A stretch of DNA of 64,000 nucleotides, taken from NCBI GenBank assembly GCA_023374045.1, contig CM041778.1, positions 91,942,978 to 92,006,977 of the forward strand. The letters run 5' to 3'. Source of the DNA: Limonium bicolor (lineage: Eukaryota; Streptophyta; Magnoliopsida; Caryophyllales; Plumbaginaceae). Of the stretch, positions 46,184 to 59,244 are shown piece after piece. A program made the translations under genes and the position numbers. The notes beneath the pieces were generated by a model. The model worked only from the letters and a program-made list of their open reading frames with translations. It was not told the DNA's origin and made no database searches. Numbering within the stretch: position 1 is the stretch's first letter; each line of letters opens with the position of its first letter.

Positions 46184-48661
46184 TCACTTGGTGTCAACCA
46201 TGCCAATCTCAAAACGAAGTTTCTCAAAAGTTTCTCTGGGTAAAGGCTTTGTGAAGATATCAGCTAACTGTTTGTCCATGGAACAATGAATTAAGATAAC
46301 AGTACCGTGTTCCACATGATCTCGGATAAAATGGCGTCGTATATCAACATGTTTGGAACGGGAGTGATGAATAGGATTTTTGGTTAACTCAGTTGTGCTT
46401 GTGTTGTCACAACAGAAAGGAACAGGAATGAAGAATAGACCATAGTCCTCAAGTTGCTGATGGAGCCACAAGATCTGGGCACAACAAGCAGCTGCTGCTG
46501 CAATATACTCAGCTTCAGTCGTAGACAGAGCAACCGAAGCTTGTTTCCTAGAAGACCATGCGATAAGATTAGAACCCAAGAATTGGGTCGTGCCAGTTGT
46601 ACTTTTCTGATCAGTCAGAGAGCCACCAAAATCTGCATCGGTGTATCCAGCAAGAGTGGGTAAGGAAGTGGCTGTGTACAGAAGTCCAAGTGATGATGTT
46701 CCTTGGAGATAGCGAAAAATACATTTGACAGCCTTTACATGTGGTAACTTAGGATTAGCCTGAAAACGAGCACAGAAACAAACACTTTGCATGATGTCGG
46801 GACAACTTGTCGTGAGATATAGAAGAGACCCGATCATCCCCCTATAAACGGTTGGATCTGTTGCCTCGACAGTTAATTCCAGTCCTAATCTGAGAGTAGT
46901 AGACATCGGAGTTGACATTGGCTTGCACTCATCGAACTTATATTTGGACAGAAGTTCCAAAGTGTATTTGGTTTGACTGATAAATGTGCCATCAAGCTGT
47001 TTGCCTAATTTGTAACCCAAGAAAAAATGTCAGCTCACCCATATTACTCATTTGGAATTCCTTTGTCATCATTGATTCGAACTCCGTTGTTAATTGTGGA
47101 TTGGTGGATCTGAAAACGATGTCATCAACATATATCTGCACTAGAAGTTTGTCCTTCTCACTTTGTTTGATAAACAGTGTGCGATCAACATGTCCCCGGA
47201 CAAAGTGTTACTGGATAAGAAAATATGTCAATCTTTCATACCAAGCCCTTGGTGCCTGCTTAAGACCATATAGTGCCTTCTTCAAACGATAAACATGATT
47301 TGGATAAGTTGTATCCTCAGAACCTGGTGGTTGAGAGACATATACCTCCTCCTTGAGGTGTCCATTCAAGAAGGCACACTTGACATCCATTTGGTAAAGT
47401 GTAAACCTATGCAATGTTGCAAAGGCAATGAGTAGACGAATAGCCTCAAGTCGTGCTACTGGAGCATAAGTTTCATCAAAGTCTAACCCCTCCTGTTGGT
47501 TATACCCTTTTGCAACTAGACGTGCTTTATTTCTGGAGATTTGACCGTTTGAATCTAGCTTATTGCGATAAACCCACTTCGTTCCAATGACATTATGATC
47601 CTTGGGTTTCTCAACAAGTTCCCATACATCATTCCTCACAAATTCATTCAATTCCTCATGCATAGCATTTATCCAAATCTCATGTTCTAAAGCATCCTTC
47701 ATGGTCTTTGGTTCCACTGTAGAAACAAAGCCATAGTAAGCACAAAAATTTTGTGCATTTGACCAGGCTCGAACTCCTAAGTTTAAATCTGAAAGGATGT
47801 TGTTGATTTCTATGCCTGGATCATTCCGAGCAGTTAGATGATGTGTAACTTCTGCTTCCTGAGTCGCAACTGGAACCGATTCAGTTTGTTCTGGTGATGG
47901 TGACCCTGAGTTCTGAGCTGATGATGATGAATCTTCAGTTATCGCCAATTCTTCCTCTGATTCAGCCCCTGAGACGTCATCAATGGTTGTTTCTTTATTC
48001 TTTGACTGAAAAATATTATCTATGTTTCCTTGACTTGTCCTTCCACCAAAGTTGTTCTCGTCAAACTTGACATTTGCCGACTCTTCAACTATCAAAGTGC
48101 GTTTGTTAAAAACACAGTAAGCTTTGCTACTCATAGCATAGCCGAGAAAAACTCCTTCATCACTTCTTTTGTCAAACTTTCCTAGTTGATCTTTTCCATT
48201 GTTAAGAATATAACATGTACACCCAAACACTCTGAAATGTGATATGGATGGCTTACGCCCTTTGTACAGTTCATAGGGAGTCTTGATCAAAATTGGACGA
48301 ATTAAGGATCTATTAAGAATGTAGCAAGCTGTATTAATAGCTTCTCCCCAAAAGCTAAGAGCAAGACCACTACCATTCAACATTGTGCGAGCCATATCTT
48401 GAAGTGTCTTGTTTTTCCGTTCGACTATCCCGTTTTGCTGTGGAGTCATGGCTGCAGAGTAAGTATGAGTGATTCCATTATCAGTACAGAACTGAGACAT
48501 CTTTTGATAGATAAATTCCGTTCCCTGATCAGTTCAATGCTCTTGACTTTATTCTCTGTTTGAATTTGAATCTTGGTGATCAGACAAGTAATTTCACCAA
48601 ATGTTTGATCTTTGCTATGAAGTAAAGTAGTCCATGTATATCTGGAATAATCGTCAACTAC
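46184..48661 (-). pseudogene. pol: copia-2 integrase C-terminal half, reverse transcriptase and RNase H
   Basis: Minus strand from the Athila-2 border: [57 protein letters not shown], then RT ([46 protein letters not shown], catalytic YVDD at 47121-47132) and RNase H (GYTDADFGGS, ALSTTEAEYIAAAAA, KHVDIRRHFIRDHVE, ADIFTKPLP). Frame changes: near 48520 in IRSDQGTEF, and between 47208 and 47020 around the YVDD segment with stops. The 430-codon stretch 47208-48500 is intact. It ends at 46184, 11 codons past the FTKPLP motif. Confidence 0.9.
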
Positions 48662-50126
48662 TGCAAACAAGAAATTTGATCTACTAAAAACTACACGAAA
48701 TTAATCCTAGAAATTAATAAATTAAATCCCTTCGGGTTGCAAAATACCCGGTCGCTATAGTAAATTAAGCAAGAAACCGAGGTCGAATCCACGGGGACTA
48801 TGTGATTAAATCTAATCCTAAGAAAATAGCAAATGAAAGGGTTGTCGGTTGTTTTGGTTTTGAGAATTTAAATAACAAGAAAACTAGTAAATAAGCGAGC
48901 AAATAAATTCAATGAAAACTCTATGTGAAATGGAACTCCGGGTCAGGTTATCTTTTTCGACTGTCAGATTATGCAATTCCTGCTAGTTAGATTGAGATGT
49001 CGATTGGCGAAATTCCTAAAATTTTACCAAAGACTAAATCCTAGCCTTAAGAACTCGCCTAGTAGAACGCACTAGATCTAATCCAGATTTAGCACAACAT
49101 GAATAGACGGAATAGGCGCGAGGAATTAATGTTTGCACTTGAAGGAAAATCTAACCTATCCAGTATAATTTTCCACAAGTTTACAGGTTAATTGACCTAT
49201 CCATTCATCACGGATCTGATTAAAATAGACTTCGAGAGCAATTCAACAAATTAGCAAGATTTATTGAAAGCGCAAAGAATAAATTAATCTGTAACAATCG
49301 ATAAACTTCTCAAACCAACGAGTAGTAGAAATTACAACATCAAAACAGTCAGATAACCATCCCTGGAGTCTAACCCTCTTAGCCGAGCATAATCAAAGAA
49401 GAAATACAAGAAGAGAGAGTAGAAATCATCTTGATATTAATTCTGAAATTTTCCAGATGAAAGGTTGAGCAGTTGAGTGAATCTGGAGCAGAAATCTTCT
49501 TCTCCGGTGTTGAAGTGGTGGCGGCAGGACAAGGAGACTGGGAGAGGAGCGGTGAATGGTTTTGGATTTGAATTCTGAATTCTGGCTCTTGAAATTGAAT
49601 TGTCAATGTTCTGGATCGTGAATTGTTGATGAGTGGATGATTTTCTTTGCAAAAGTCCTCCATATTTATAGGTTAGATTCAAGGCTCTTCACTTAGCTCA
49701 TTGATGATATTATTTTAATTCCCTTCAGTTTCTCGAAATAAATGAAGACCTTTCACATCTCAAACTCTTGGAAACCTTTGGAGTTCCTTTCTTTTATATT
49801 TCCAATCTCCCCCCTTCTTCTTCTCAATCATTTCACGGCAGTCTTGTAAATATATATATATAAATATATCGCATCGGACACAACTTTGACAGGGTCTAAA
49901 TTCTTCATATGAGCTCTGATTTGTTCCCCGTTTGCTGTGTTGGAAAGCTTGTGAGGAGATCTATGCATTTCTACCATCATTCCCTGCTTTAAACATATAA
50001 ATTGGCATCAGTTCTTGCCCAAAGCAAGAGTCATGAAAAGCATAGGATAAGAGTGAAAAAGCACATAAAAAGGTTGCATAAATAAGAATTTAGCACCTAT
50101 AAATCATATCAATTTCACACTTATCA
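48662..50126 (-). repeat. Athila-2 3' LTR
   Basis: 1465 bp. The minus-strand TATAAATA box is at 49663-49670. A (TA)n run near 49852-49865 differs in length from the other LTR. Open frames at 49379-49682 begin just after the TATA box and are chance. Confidence 0.95.
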
Positions 50127-51462
50127 AATCACCCCACACTTAGCCTTTTGCTTGTCCTCAAGCAAAACTCTCAAGCACAAGTAATGCCAAGCTATTGGAA
50201 CTCAACAGGAAAGGAAGAGCACAGAAGAAAGGAATTGCTAGTTGTACCAATCAAGGGGGCAATTCAAACTATTCAAAACAATTCATTCTTTCCATAAACA
50301 TGAATTCATTCAAAGCTAACAAATGAGAAACAAAACCATAACAACCTTGTCTTTAACCTTGAGCCAATCCACCTTTTTCCTTCACAAACCACGGAAACGA
50401 CAAGGGGCATGAAGTAAGATCATATTCCATCGTACCTTTCAATGCCACATACTCTTGATCCATAAGAGAAAATAATCTAAATTAAGCATAGCATTTGCAT
50501 AAATATTTCAATTAAAGCGCTTTCAATTTCTTTCACCACAGACTTTTCTCTCCACCCATGTAGCGGTTTTGGGTCAACTATCCCAGATCACAAGGATCTT
50601 AGGTAGCTAGGTGATGAAGCACCCCAATGACTTAATAACCAAGTGGACGAGGCCTGATTTTGGATCGGAATTAAAATTAGCATGCTTAGGATCAGTGTAG
50701 TACCTTGCCTTGTTCTTTTTCAACCATTTCAAACCAGTTCATTCCAAGGCTCAAAGCTAAGAACAAAGTTCAGATGGAGAATATTCTCGTTTGTTTAAGC
50801 ATTTCTAGAACAAAGACTTCAATTCAGCAATTAAAAACCAGAAAAATTTCAAAATTTTGCACCCCAAGATCAGCTAACCAACTATACTTTCTATATGACT
50901 TCCTTCCAAGTTGAGCAATCACAGCAAGACTTTAACAAATGCAAGAGAAAAGAGCTCAAAGACGTACAAAAAAACAAGCGGTGAAGGAGCTTACCCCACC
51001 CCACACTTAGAGTGAAGCAATGTCCTCATTGCTTAGGAAGAATTAACATTGTGCAAGCAATCCAACGGGGAAACAAAATCGCACACAGCAGATCACAAGG
51101 GAGCATGAAAAAATTTTAAGAGAAGAAAAGGTAAGAATACTCCCCAGAGTCCGCTCAGGGTGTGTAGCTAGTCCAACCCCACACTTGAGTTCAGCTAAGC
51201 GGCAAAGTAAGCAAGCTGAGAAATATAATCTGCAAAGCCAGGAAAACTCAAGTGGAACCAGACAAAACCATCAGTAGAAAAATAAGAAGAGCCAAGGCTC
51301 TTGCAGTAAGCATAGCACCTGTCAACATACCACAAGCTAAAAGAGAAGAGAAGAAAGAAAAAAAAACAAACAATTAACTAAGAAAATGAAAAGAGATTCA
51401 AACCGGTGGGTTGCCTCCCACCAAGCTGCCCAGATTTAAAGTCTATGGCTAGACTTCCCAAG
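50127..51462 (-). other. Athila-2 post-pol region and polypurine tract
   Basis: The minus-strand tract AAGTGTGGGGTGATT abuts the LTR at 50127-50143. Two further AAGTGTGGGG copies lie at 50999-51008 and 51177-51186, mirroring Athila-1. No ORF. The segment 50380-50730 is conserved with Athila-1 and copia-2. Confidence 0.8.
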
Positions 51463-52690
51463 CTATTGATCAGAAGAAGAGGAAGTGTGGCTGGGAATAC
51501 CACAACTTCCTAGAGCAAGCTTTCGAAGCTTCCTAAATGCATATCGAAGTCTCCAAGGGATTTTCTTCTTTTTATCGTTCGACTTCGAGAGGCTTGAAGC
51601 ATCTGGGGCAGCCGGTTGATCCTGCACAAAAAACTGCATGCAAATCAATGTTAGCATCAGCTATACCAAAATACTTTTTCAAGCGAGCCCCATTGACTTT
51701 AAACACTTCACCCTTTTTATTCTCAAGCTCGTAGGCTCCAAAGGAAGTGATACCAACAACTTTAAAAGGACCGGCCCAATGGGACTTAAGCTTCCCAGGG
51801 AAAAGCTTCAATCTAGAATTGTAGAGCAGCACCCAATCTCCAACTTTGAAGTCCCTTCTCTGAATCATCTGATCATGGAGCTTCTTGGTACGCTCTTTGT
51901 GGAGTTTTGCACTATCATAAGCTTGATCCCTAAGCTCTTCTAGCTCTAAGAGTTGAAACTTCCTCCTCTCACCAGCAGCATGAATATCAAAGTTAAGGAC
52001 CTTAAGTGCCCAGTATGCCTTATGCTCCAACTCCACAGGCAAATGACAAGACTTACCATAAACTAACCTGAAAGGAGACATCCCGATGGGAGTCTTGAAT
52101 GCAGTTTTGTAGGCCCATAGAGCGTCATCGAGCTTTTGAGACCAATCCTTCCTGTAAGAACTGACGGTCTTTTGGAGAATCCACTTGATCTCTCGATTGG
52201 ACACTTCAGCTTGTCCATTTGTCTGTGGATGGTAGGGCAAAGCAACCTTGTGGCGCACTCCATACTTAGCCATCAGGGCATCGAAGGAACGATTGCAGAA
52301 ATGTGATCCTCCATCACTAATGATCGCCCTTGGAACCCCGAAGCGAGTAAAGATGTGCTTCTTCAGAAATTTAACCACCGTCTTGGAGTCAGCATGCTGG
52401 CAAGGAATAGCCTCTACCCACTTTGACACGTAGTCAACGGCCACGAGAATATACTGGTAACCCTGAGAAGAAGGAAAAGGGCCCATAAAGTCAATACCCC
52501 AGCAATCAAATAATTCAACTTCTAAAATACCGTGCTGAGGCATCTCGTGCCGTCTAGAAGTGTTTCCTAGCCTTTGACAACTATCACACTTGGCTACAAA
52601 GGCTTGGCAATCCTTATGAAGAGTAGGCCAATAGAAACCGGACTCCAAAACCTTTGCACCTGTCCTGTGGGAACCATGGTGACCTCCCAC
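51463..52690 (-). pseudogene. pol: Athila-2 integrase
   Basis: One open minus-strand frame from 52690 to 51572, with a frame change before the short tail to 51463. Residues: HHCC finger ([12 protein letters not shown]...CDSCQRLG), core Asp in [13 protein letters not shown], Asp in [11 protein letters not shown] and Glu in [12 protein letters not shown], then [20 protein letters not shown] and [12 protein letters not shown]. All catalytic residues are present. The first zinc His lies in a different frame from the core, because the frame shifts upstream near 52690. Confidence 0.9.
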
Positions 52691-52752
52691 CTCTCTGGAG
52701 TGACAGAACTCTATGACACTAGCAACCTCATCATCTGGAAGACACCTGCGAA

Positions 52753-54330
52753 TTAAACCATCTGCACAAACTCGAAAGAGATAGGGGTCTTCCCAGATAT
52801 AATGCTTAGCGTCAGATAAAAATTTCTTCTTTTTTGAGCATAGGAAAAGTCATGAGGTACCACCCCAGAAACAAGATAATTGGCCAGGTCAGCGTACCAT
52901 GGCTCGTGCACCTTATGCAAAACAAAAACAGTCTCATCAGGGAAAAATTCATTAATTGGTACACCATCATCAGGAACTACCAACCGAGAAAGATGGTCAG
53001 CCACGACATTCAATTTACCACTTTTATCCCTCACTTCAATGTCAAATTCCTGTAACAAGAGAATCCAACGAAGCAAGCGAGGCTTGGCCTCTTTCTTAGC
53101 AAATAAATATCTAAGAGCAGTGTGGTCAGTATGAACAATTACTTTACTTCCCCAAAGATATGATCTAAATTTGTCTAGGGAAAATACCACAGCCAGAAGC
53201 TCTTTTTCAGTGGTGGTGTAGTTCCTCTGGGCGTCATTCAAAGTTTTGCTTGCATAAGCAATGACCCTGAGAATTTTGTCTTTCCTCTGGCACAGAGCTG
53301 CCCCCTGCATAATCACTGGCGTCACACATAATCTCAAAAGGTAATGACCAGTCAGGTGAAACAACAATGGGTGCAGCTACCAGTTTTTGCTTAATCAAAT
53401 CAAAAGCAGATACGCAATCATCAGAAAAAACAAATGGGGCATCTTTCAGAAGCAGGTCAGTCAACGGTTTTGCAATTTTAAAGAAATCCTGAATAAACCG
53501 TCTATAAAAACCTGCATGCCCTAAGAAAGCTCTTACCTCTTTCACACAAGTAGGTGTTGGCAATTTCTCAATTACCTCTACCTTCGCTTGATCAACCTCA
53601 ATCCCCTTAGCAGACACTTTGTGGCCTAGCACAATCCCATCCTTGACCATGAAGTGACACTTCTCCCAGTTGAGAACCAGATTTGTCTCCTCACATCGGC
53701 CTAGGATTCGATCAAGCTGCGCCAAACAAACATCAAAGCTAGAGCCATAAACAGAAAAATCATCCATAAATACCTCTATGCTCTGCTCGATGAAATCAGC
53801 AAAGATTGCCTGCATACAACGCTGAAAGGTGGCAGGAGCATTGCACAGTCCAAAGGGCATTCTTCTATACGCAAAGGTACCATAAGGACAAGTGAAAGTG
53901 GTCTTGTCTTGGTCCTCTGGCGCAATGGGAATCTAAAGTACCCTGAAAAACCATCTAAAAAGCAATAATACTCTTGCCCAGCCAACCTCTCAAGCATTTG
54001 ATCAATAAAAGGGAGAGGGAAATGATCTTTCCTAGTGGCAGAATTCAAACGCCTATAGTCTATACACATGCGCCAACCAGTGATCTTTCTTTGAGGAATT
54101 GACTCACCTTTGTCGTTCAGAACAGCCTCAAACCCACCTTTCTTAGGAACTACCTGTACTGGACTCACCCATGTACTGTCAGAAATGGGGTAGATGATCC
54201 CAGCGTCCAGAAGCTTCAACACCTCTTTCTTGACAACTTCTTGCATGTTAGGGTTAAGCCGACGTTTGCTGTCTGACAGGCTTGTAATCTTCCTCCATGT
54301 AGATATGATGTGTGCAGAAGGCCGGGTCAA
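52753..54330 (-). pseudogene. pol: Athila-2 reverse transcriptase and RNase H
   Basis: RT blocks: [65 protein letters not shown], catalytic [27 protein letters not shown]. RNase [55 protein letters not shown]. Frames change near 53930 (GYFRFP), near 53310 (after SDYAG) and near 52810. These single-base slips contrast with the almost identical LTRs. Confidence 0.9.
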
Positions 54331-55142
54331 TGCCCTTAATGTCAGCTAACGTCCACCCAATCGCTCTCTTGCGCCTCTTCAAAACCTCAAGTAACTTGCC
54401 TTCCTGCCCAGAAGTCAAAGAAGAAGAAACAATGACAGGCAAGCAATTATTATCAGCAAGAAAAGAATACTTAAGGTTAGAAGGGAGCTCCTTAAGCTCA
54501 AGTGTAGGTGGCTTCTCAACAGAAGGAATGGGCCTCTGAACCTCTCTATCAAGCCTCTCCAACGGAGGGCGATAAGCATGAAAACCAACCCTTCCTCTCT
54601 CCATATGAGCAAGCGCTGCATTCACCTCAAGATTGGCAGTCTTTTCCTCCAAAGAAGCAACAAGAACTTGCTCCAATGGCTCAGAATCAGTAAGTGAAAA
54701 AGAAGTAAAAGCAAACATGTCATCATTATCTAACAAATCACAATCTTCCCCATCATCATTTACCAGACTTATCGACATCACAAATGAACAGAATTAGAAG
54801 TTGACCTCATCATCTTTTTCATGTCAAACTCAATCTTTTCGTCCTCGTACCGCAAAGTAATCTTACCATCATGCACATCAATTACAGCTTTAGCAGTACT
54901 CAAAAAGGTCGACCCAAAATAAGAGGAACTTCCACATCATCATCCATATCTAAAACAACAAAATCAGCAGGAAAAATGAAACGGTCCACCCCAACTACTA
55001 AATCTCGAACAATACCCATTGGTTTGATCTCAGATCTGTCGGCTAGCTGAAGCTTGAAGGGGACTGGTTGCAACTCTCCACCTCTTACCTTCAAGAAGGT
55101 GGCATAGGGCATGATGTTGATGCTAGCACCCAAGTCACACAA
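54254..55142 (-). pseudogene. pol: Athila-2 protease and linker to RT
   Basis: CDLGASINIMPYATFLKV at 55142 inwards, then LQLADRSEIKPMG and VPLILGRPF. A slip at about 54905 precedes the STAKAVIDVHDG part. The acidic linker (54254-54781) has LEQVLVASLEEK, SNLKYSFLADN and IKGIDPAFCTHHIYME. The protease would process Gag-Pol. Confidence 0.88.
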
Positions 55143-55263
55143 GCCACTGCCGCAGTCTACATCACCAATAAAACAAGGGACAATGGGATTGCCTGGATCC
55201 TTTGCTTAGGAGGAAGTGCTCGAAGAAGAGCCAGAGCACTCCTCTGTCAGGTGGACTGTTTCT

Positions 55264-57278
55264 TTATCTTTCTCTTTTCTTCTTTTTCTTTGTCAGAAGA
55301 TCCTTCAAGAATTTAGCATAATTAGGCATCTCCTGCAAAGCATCAATCAAAGGAATATCAAGTGTTAGCTTCTTAAAAATGCTCAGAAATTTAGCAAATT
55401 GTTCATCTAGATGTTTCTTCTTCATCCTATTAGGAAATGGGAGTTCAACATGCTTATGAGAGGAAGAAGAGACATCAATAGTAATGCGAGAAGGAGATGG
55501 AGTAGGAAGAATAGGAGCCTGGATCTCCTTAGAATTTACCACAGGAGGGACTGAAGACCCTGATGGTACATCAACAGTAGAAGGGTTGATCTCTTCACCC
55601 ATTTGGTCCTCAGCCACTTGTTCTTTCTGCTTATCTTCCAACTGCCTTCCACTCCTCAAAGTTACTGCAGCAGATACAGTATCATCCTCAAGATCAACCA
55701 CAGGAGATATTACCTCTTTACAAACAATCAACGCCTTAGCTAATTCCTTCGGGTTTGGATGAGGTTGGGAAGGAAATGTGCCAGGTTGTCGCTGTTGCTG
55801 TTGATTAAGGAGTATCTGGTTCATCTGATTCATCTGTTGCTGCATACTCTGAACCGAATTCTCTAAACTTTTCTGACCAGCCATCAAGGATTGATTGATA
55901 TTGTTCTGCGTCTCAGTGTGAGTCTTCTGAGTACTCGCCATGGATGCAATCAACTCCTGAAGTTGGTCCATCTTCGCATCAGAGGAGGATTTAACAGGTT
56001 GTTGAGGTACAACTGGCTGATAGGAGCTCTGGCCCTGGTGAAACTGGCTTTGTGGGCGGGCTTGGTTATAAGAAGGCCGAGAGAACCCTGGTGGTCCCTG
56101 TTGTTGCCCTGCAAAAGGTTAGAATTCAAAGCATTGTTGGGATTACCATACCTGAGATTTGGATATTGATTTTTGTTCCAAGGTTGGTAATTCCCCTGCC
56201 CCACAAAGTGAGCTTCCTCAGCTTGTCTCATCTCCTCCAATTGTGGGCACATCTCAAAAACATGAGCGCCCCCACATTGACAACAAAGTGGGTCTGATGA
56301 GCTGGTAGCTATCCTCTTCACCTGCTGCACGGTTGTTGATTAATCATAAAATCATCAAATCTTTTAACCAGAGAGCTTACCAGAGTAGTTTGTTGTGCTT
56401 GGGTCTCCTCCATGTGTGCCATCCAAGGATCAAGATTTTGCACACCCTTTGCCCCAACTGTCATAGACCTGCTACCTTCTGATCCCCACTGGCGCACCTC
56501 ATCAATATAAGTCTCCATGGCCGCCATGAAGTCAGTGCCAGATCGATTGAGGATGTCACCACCTAGAGCAGATCTCACCTCAGCCTTGTGTATGGTGGAG
56601 CCCGTGGAAGAATGTCATAGCAATGCAGGTCATGTCTTGGCCATGGTGTGGGCACTGGCGAAGCATCTCCTTAAACCTATCCCATGCCTCACATATCGTC
56701 TCAGATCCTGTCTGTTTAAAAGCAAGCAAAGCAGCTACCAAGTCAATAGTTCGAGAAATAGGATAATATTTATCATAGAACCTGGTAGTCATCTGCTCCC
56801 ATGTCGTGATAATACTAGAAGGAAGACGATAAAACCAATTAACAGCCTCACCAGATAGGGTATTAGGAAAGAGACTCAACCGAACAAATTCCAACAAACC
56901 TTCAGAACACCCAATCTGATCAATGTGAATAAGGAAGCGATTTACATGATCTAGAGCGTCATTGGGATTAGTGCCATCGAATGTGCCTCCAGGTAGCTCC
57001 CGAACAACCTTGGACTGGTGGAAAGGTTTCAGGCCCTTCCACTCCTCTGTAAGTGCAGGTGTGAGCACAGGGAGGACTACCGGACTTCTTCTAGGCACAG
57101 CTTCAGGTCGATTAAATTGCCTCATCACCTGAGCACCATTTACAGGAGCCGCCATTTCTAATTGTCTTTGAAATCTTTGCTGGCGTTGAGCTAGATGAAA
57201 GGTGCGTTCGATCTCCGGGTCTAGAACTTTGTCCCAATCAAGGTGAGTGTCTGACCGCGAACGGGTATGCACCATCAA
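55264..57278 (-). pseudogene. gag: Athila-2 gag
   Basis: Starts at 57278 (VHTRSRSDTHLDWDK). The Gag domain has FVRLSLFPNTLSGEAVNWFY, WEQMTTRFYDKYYPISRT and CEAWDRFKEMLRQCPHHG. A frame slip occurs near 56580 and another at 56330. The knuckle CCQCGGAHVFEMC follows, then a Gln/Asn-rich coiled-coil-like stretch (MQQQMNQMNQILLNQQQQ) and LTLDIPLIDALQEMPNYAKF. Length and order match Athila-1 gag. Three frames are used, so no full Gag could be made. Confidence 0.9.
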
Positions 57279-57753
57279 CTACCTGCAAAAGAAAGGAGAA
57301 GAAGAAACAAAACTGAATAATAGAGAATTAGAACTAAAATAAATAAAAATATAAGTAAAATATGTAAAATAACGAAATAACTTAAAAAATAAAATTAAAT
57401 TAAGCTAATAGATAAAATAAAATAAAGTGAAAGAAAACAGAATAAAGTAAAATTAAGGAGACAACTAAAACAAAACAAGATAAAATTTTGAAAACAAAAC
57501 CAAAAAGAAATTAATTATAACAAAATTAAGACAAGAGAGAAATAATAACAGAATAAACTAAAACCCGAATAAACTAAAATATAAACTAGATTGATATAAA
57601 ATTAGGAGAAAAACTAAAAAAGAAAAAAGAATAAAATAAATTAGATAAAAAAATAACTTTAAAATATAAAGAACTAAATATAAAACAAGATAACCAAATA
57701 AAAGAAAATCAAAACAATTAACAACCAAGGCTATGGACTAGACAAAAATCTAG
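57279..57753 (-). other. Athila-2 untranslated leader
   Basis: Very A-rich on the plus strand (AAATAAAATAAAG-type simple sequence), lying between PBS and gag as in Athila-1. No motif is recognised. Confidence 0.7.
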
Positions 57754-57771
57754 TCCCCGGCAACGGCGCCA
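57754..57771 (-). other. Athila-2 primer binding site (tRNA-Asp)
   Basis: Minus strand TGGCGCCGTTGCCGGGGA, 18 of 18 against the plant tRNA-Asp (GTC) 3' end, three bases from the LTR. Confidence 0.93.
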
Positions 57772-57774
57772 ATT

Positions 57775-59239
57775 TGCAAACAAGAAATTTGATCTACTAA
57801 AAACTACGAAATTAATCCTAGAAATTAATAAATTAAATCCATTCGGGTTGCAAAATACCCGGTCGCTATAGTAAATTAAGCAAGAAACCGAGGTCGAATC
57901 CACGGGACTATGTGATTAAATCTAATCCTAAGAAAATAGCAAATGAAAGGGTTGTCGGTTGTTTTGGTTTTGAGAATTTAAATAACAAGAAAACTAGTAA
58001 ATAAGCGAGCAAATAATTCAATGAAAACTCTATGTGAAATGGAACTCCGGGTCAGGTTATCTTTTTCGACTGTCAGATTATGCAATTCCTGCTAGTTAGA
58101 TTGAGATGTCGATTGGCGAAATTCCTAAAATTTTACCAAAGACTAAATCCTAGCCTTAAGAACTCGCCTAGCAGAACGCACTAGATCTAATCCATTTAGC
58201 ACAACATGAATAGACGGAATAGGCGCGAGGAATTAATGTTTGCACTTGAAGGAAAATCTAACCTATCCAGTATAATTTTCCACAAGTTTACAGGTTAATT
58301 GACCTATCCATTCATCACGGATCTGATTAAAATAGACTTCGAGAGCAATTCAACAAATTAGCAAGATTTATTGAAAGCGCAAAGAATAAATTAATCTGTA
58401 ACAATCGATAAACTTCTCAAACCAACGAGTAGTAGAAATTACAACATCAAAACAGTCAGATAACCATCCCCGGAGTCTAACCCTCTTAGCCGAGCATAAT
58501 CAAAGAAGAAATACAAGAAGAGAGAGTAGAAATCATCTTGATATTATCCTGATTTTCCAGATGAAAGGTTGAGCAGTTGAGTGAATCTGGAGCAAAAAAT
58601 CTTCTTCTCCGGTGTTGAAGTGGTGGCGGCAGGACAAGGAGACTGGAGAGGAGCGATGAATGGTTTTGGATTTGAATTCTGAATTCTGGCTCTTGAAATT
58701 GAATTGTCAATGTTCTGGATCGTGAATTGTTGATGAGTGGATGATTTTCTTTGCAAAAGTCCTCCATATTTATAGGTTAGATTCAAGGCTCTTCACTTAG
58801 CTCATTGATGATATTATTTTAATTCCCTTCAGTTTCTCGAAATAAATGAAGACCTTTCACATCTCAAACTCTTGGAAACCTTTGGAGTTCCTTTCTTTAT
58901 ATTTCCAATCTCCCCTCTCCCCCTTCTTATTCTCAATCATTTCACGGCAGTCTCGTAAATATATATATATATATAAATATATCGCATCAGACACAACTTT
59001 GACAGGGTCTAAATTCTTCATATGAGCTCTGATTTGTTCCCCGTTTGCTGCGTTGGAAAGCTTGTGAGGAGATCTATGCATTTCTACCATCATTCCCTGC
59101 TTTAAACATATAAATTGGCATCAGTTCTTGCCCAAAGCAAGAGTCATGAAAAACATAGGATAAGAGTGAAAAAGCACATAAAAAGGTTGCATAAATAAGA
59201 ATTTAGCACCTATAAATCATATCAATTTCACACTTATCA
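57775..59239 (-). repeat. Athila-2 5' LTR
   Basis: 1465 bp, nearly identical to 48662-50126. The minus-strand TATAAATA is at 58767-58774. Most differences from the partner are one- or two-base indels in homopolymers or in the (TA)n run. Confidence 0.95.
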
Positions 59240-59244
59240 ACTAC

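Larger units (their letters stand above)
48662..59239 (-). mobile_element. Athila-type Ty3/gypsy element (Athila-2), complete, in copia-2 integrase
   Basis: 10,578 bp. Both LTRs are exactly 1465 bp (48662-50126 and 57775-59239), with plus-strand ends TGCAAACAAG and CACTTATCA. There is a perfect ACTAC duplication (48657-48661 and 59240-59244), a tRNA-Asp PBS and a polypurine tract. Insertion splits the integrase motif ahead of VDDYSRYTW in copia-2. By eye the LTRs show about ten substitutions and about a dozen short indels. Coding order is gag-PR-RT-RH-INT with no additional ORF. It is a different family from Athila-1 by LTR sequence, but close in protein. Confidence 0.95.

Noticed and set aside
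49379..49682. Short ORFs in both Athila-2 LTRs just after the TATA box
   Set aside because: Their ends differ between the two LTR copies because of indels, and the translation shows no domain; chance frames in LTR.
57754..57771. tRNA-like sequence
   Set aside because: Only the 18-base complement of a tRNA-Asp 3' end is present, as a primer binding site; no cloverleaf surrounds it. The same holds for the tRNA-Met-like sites at 4027 and 61713.
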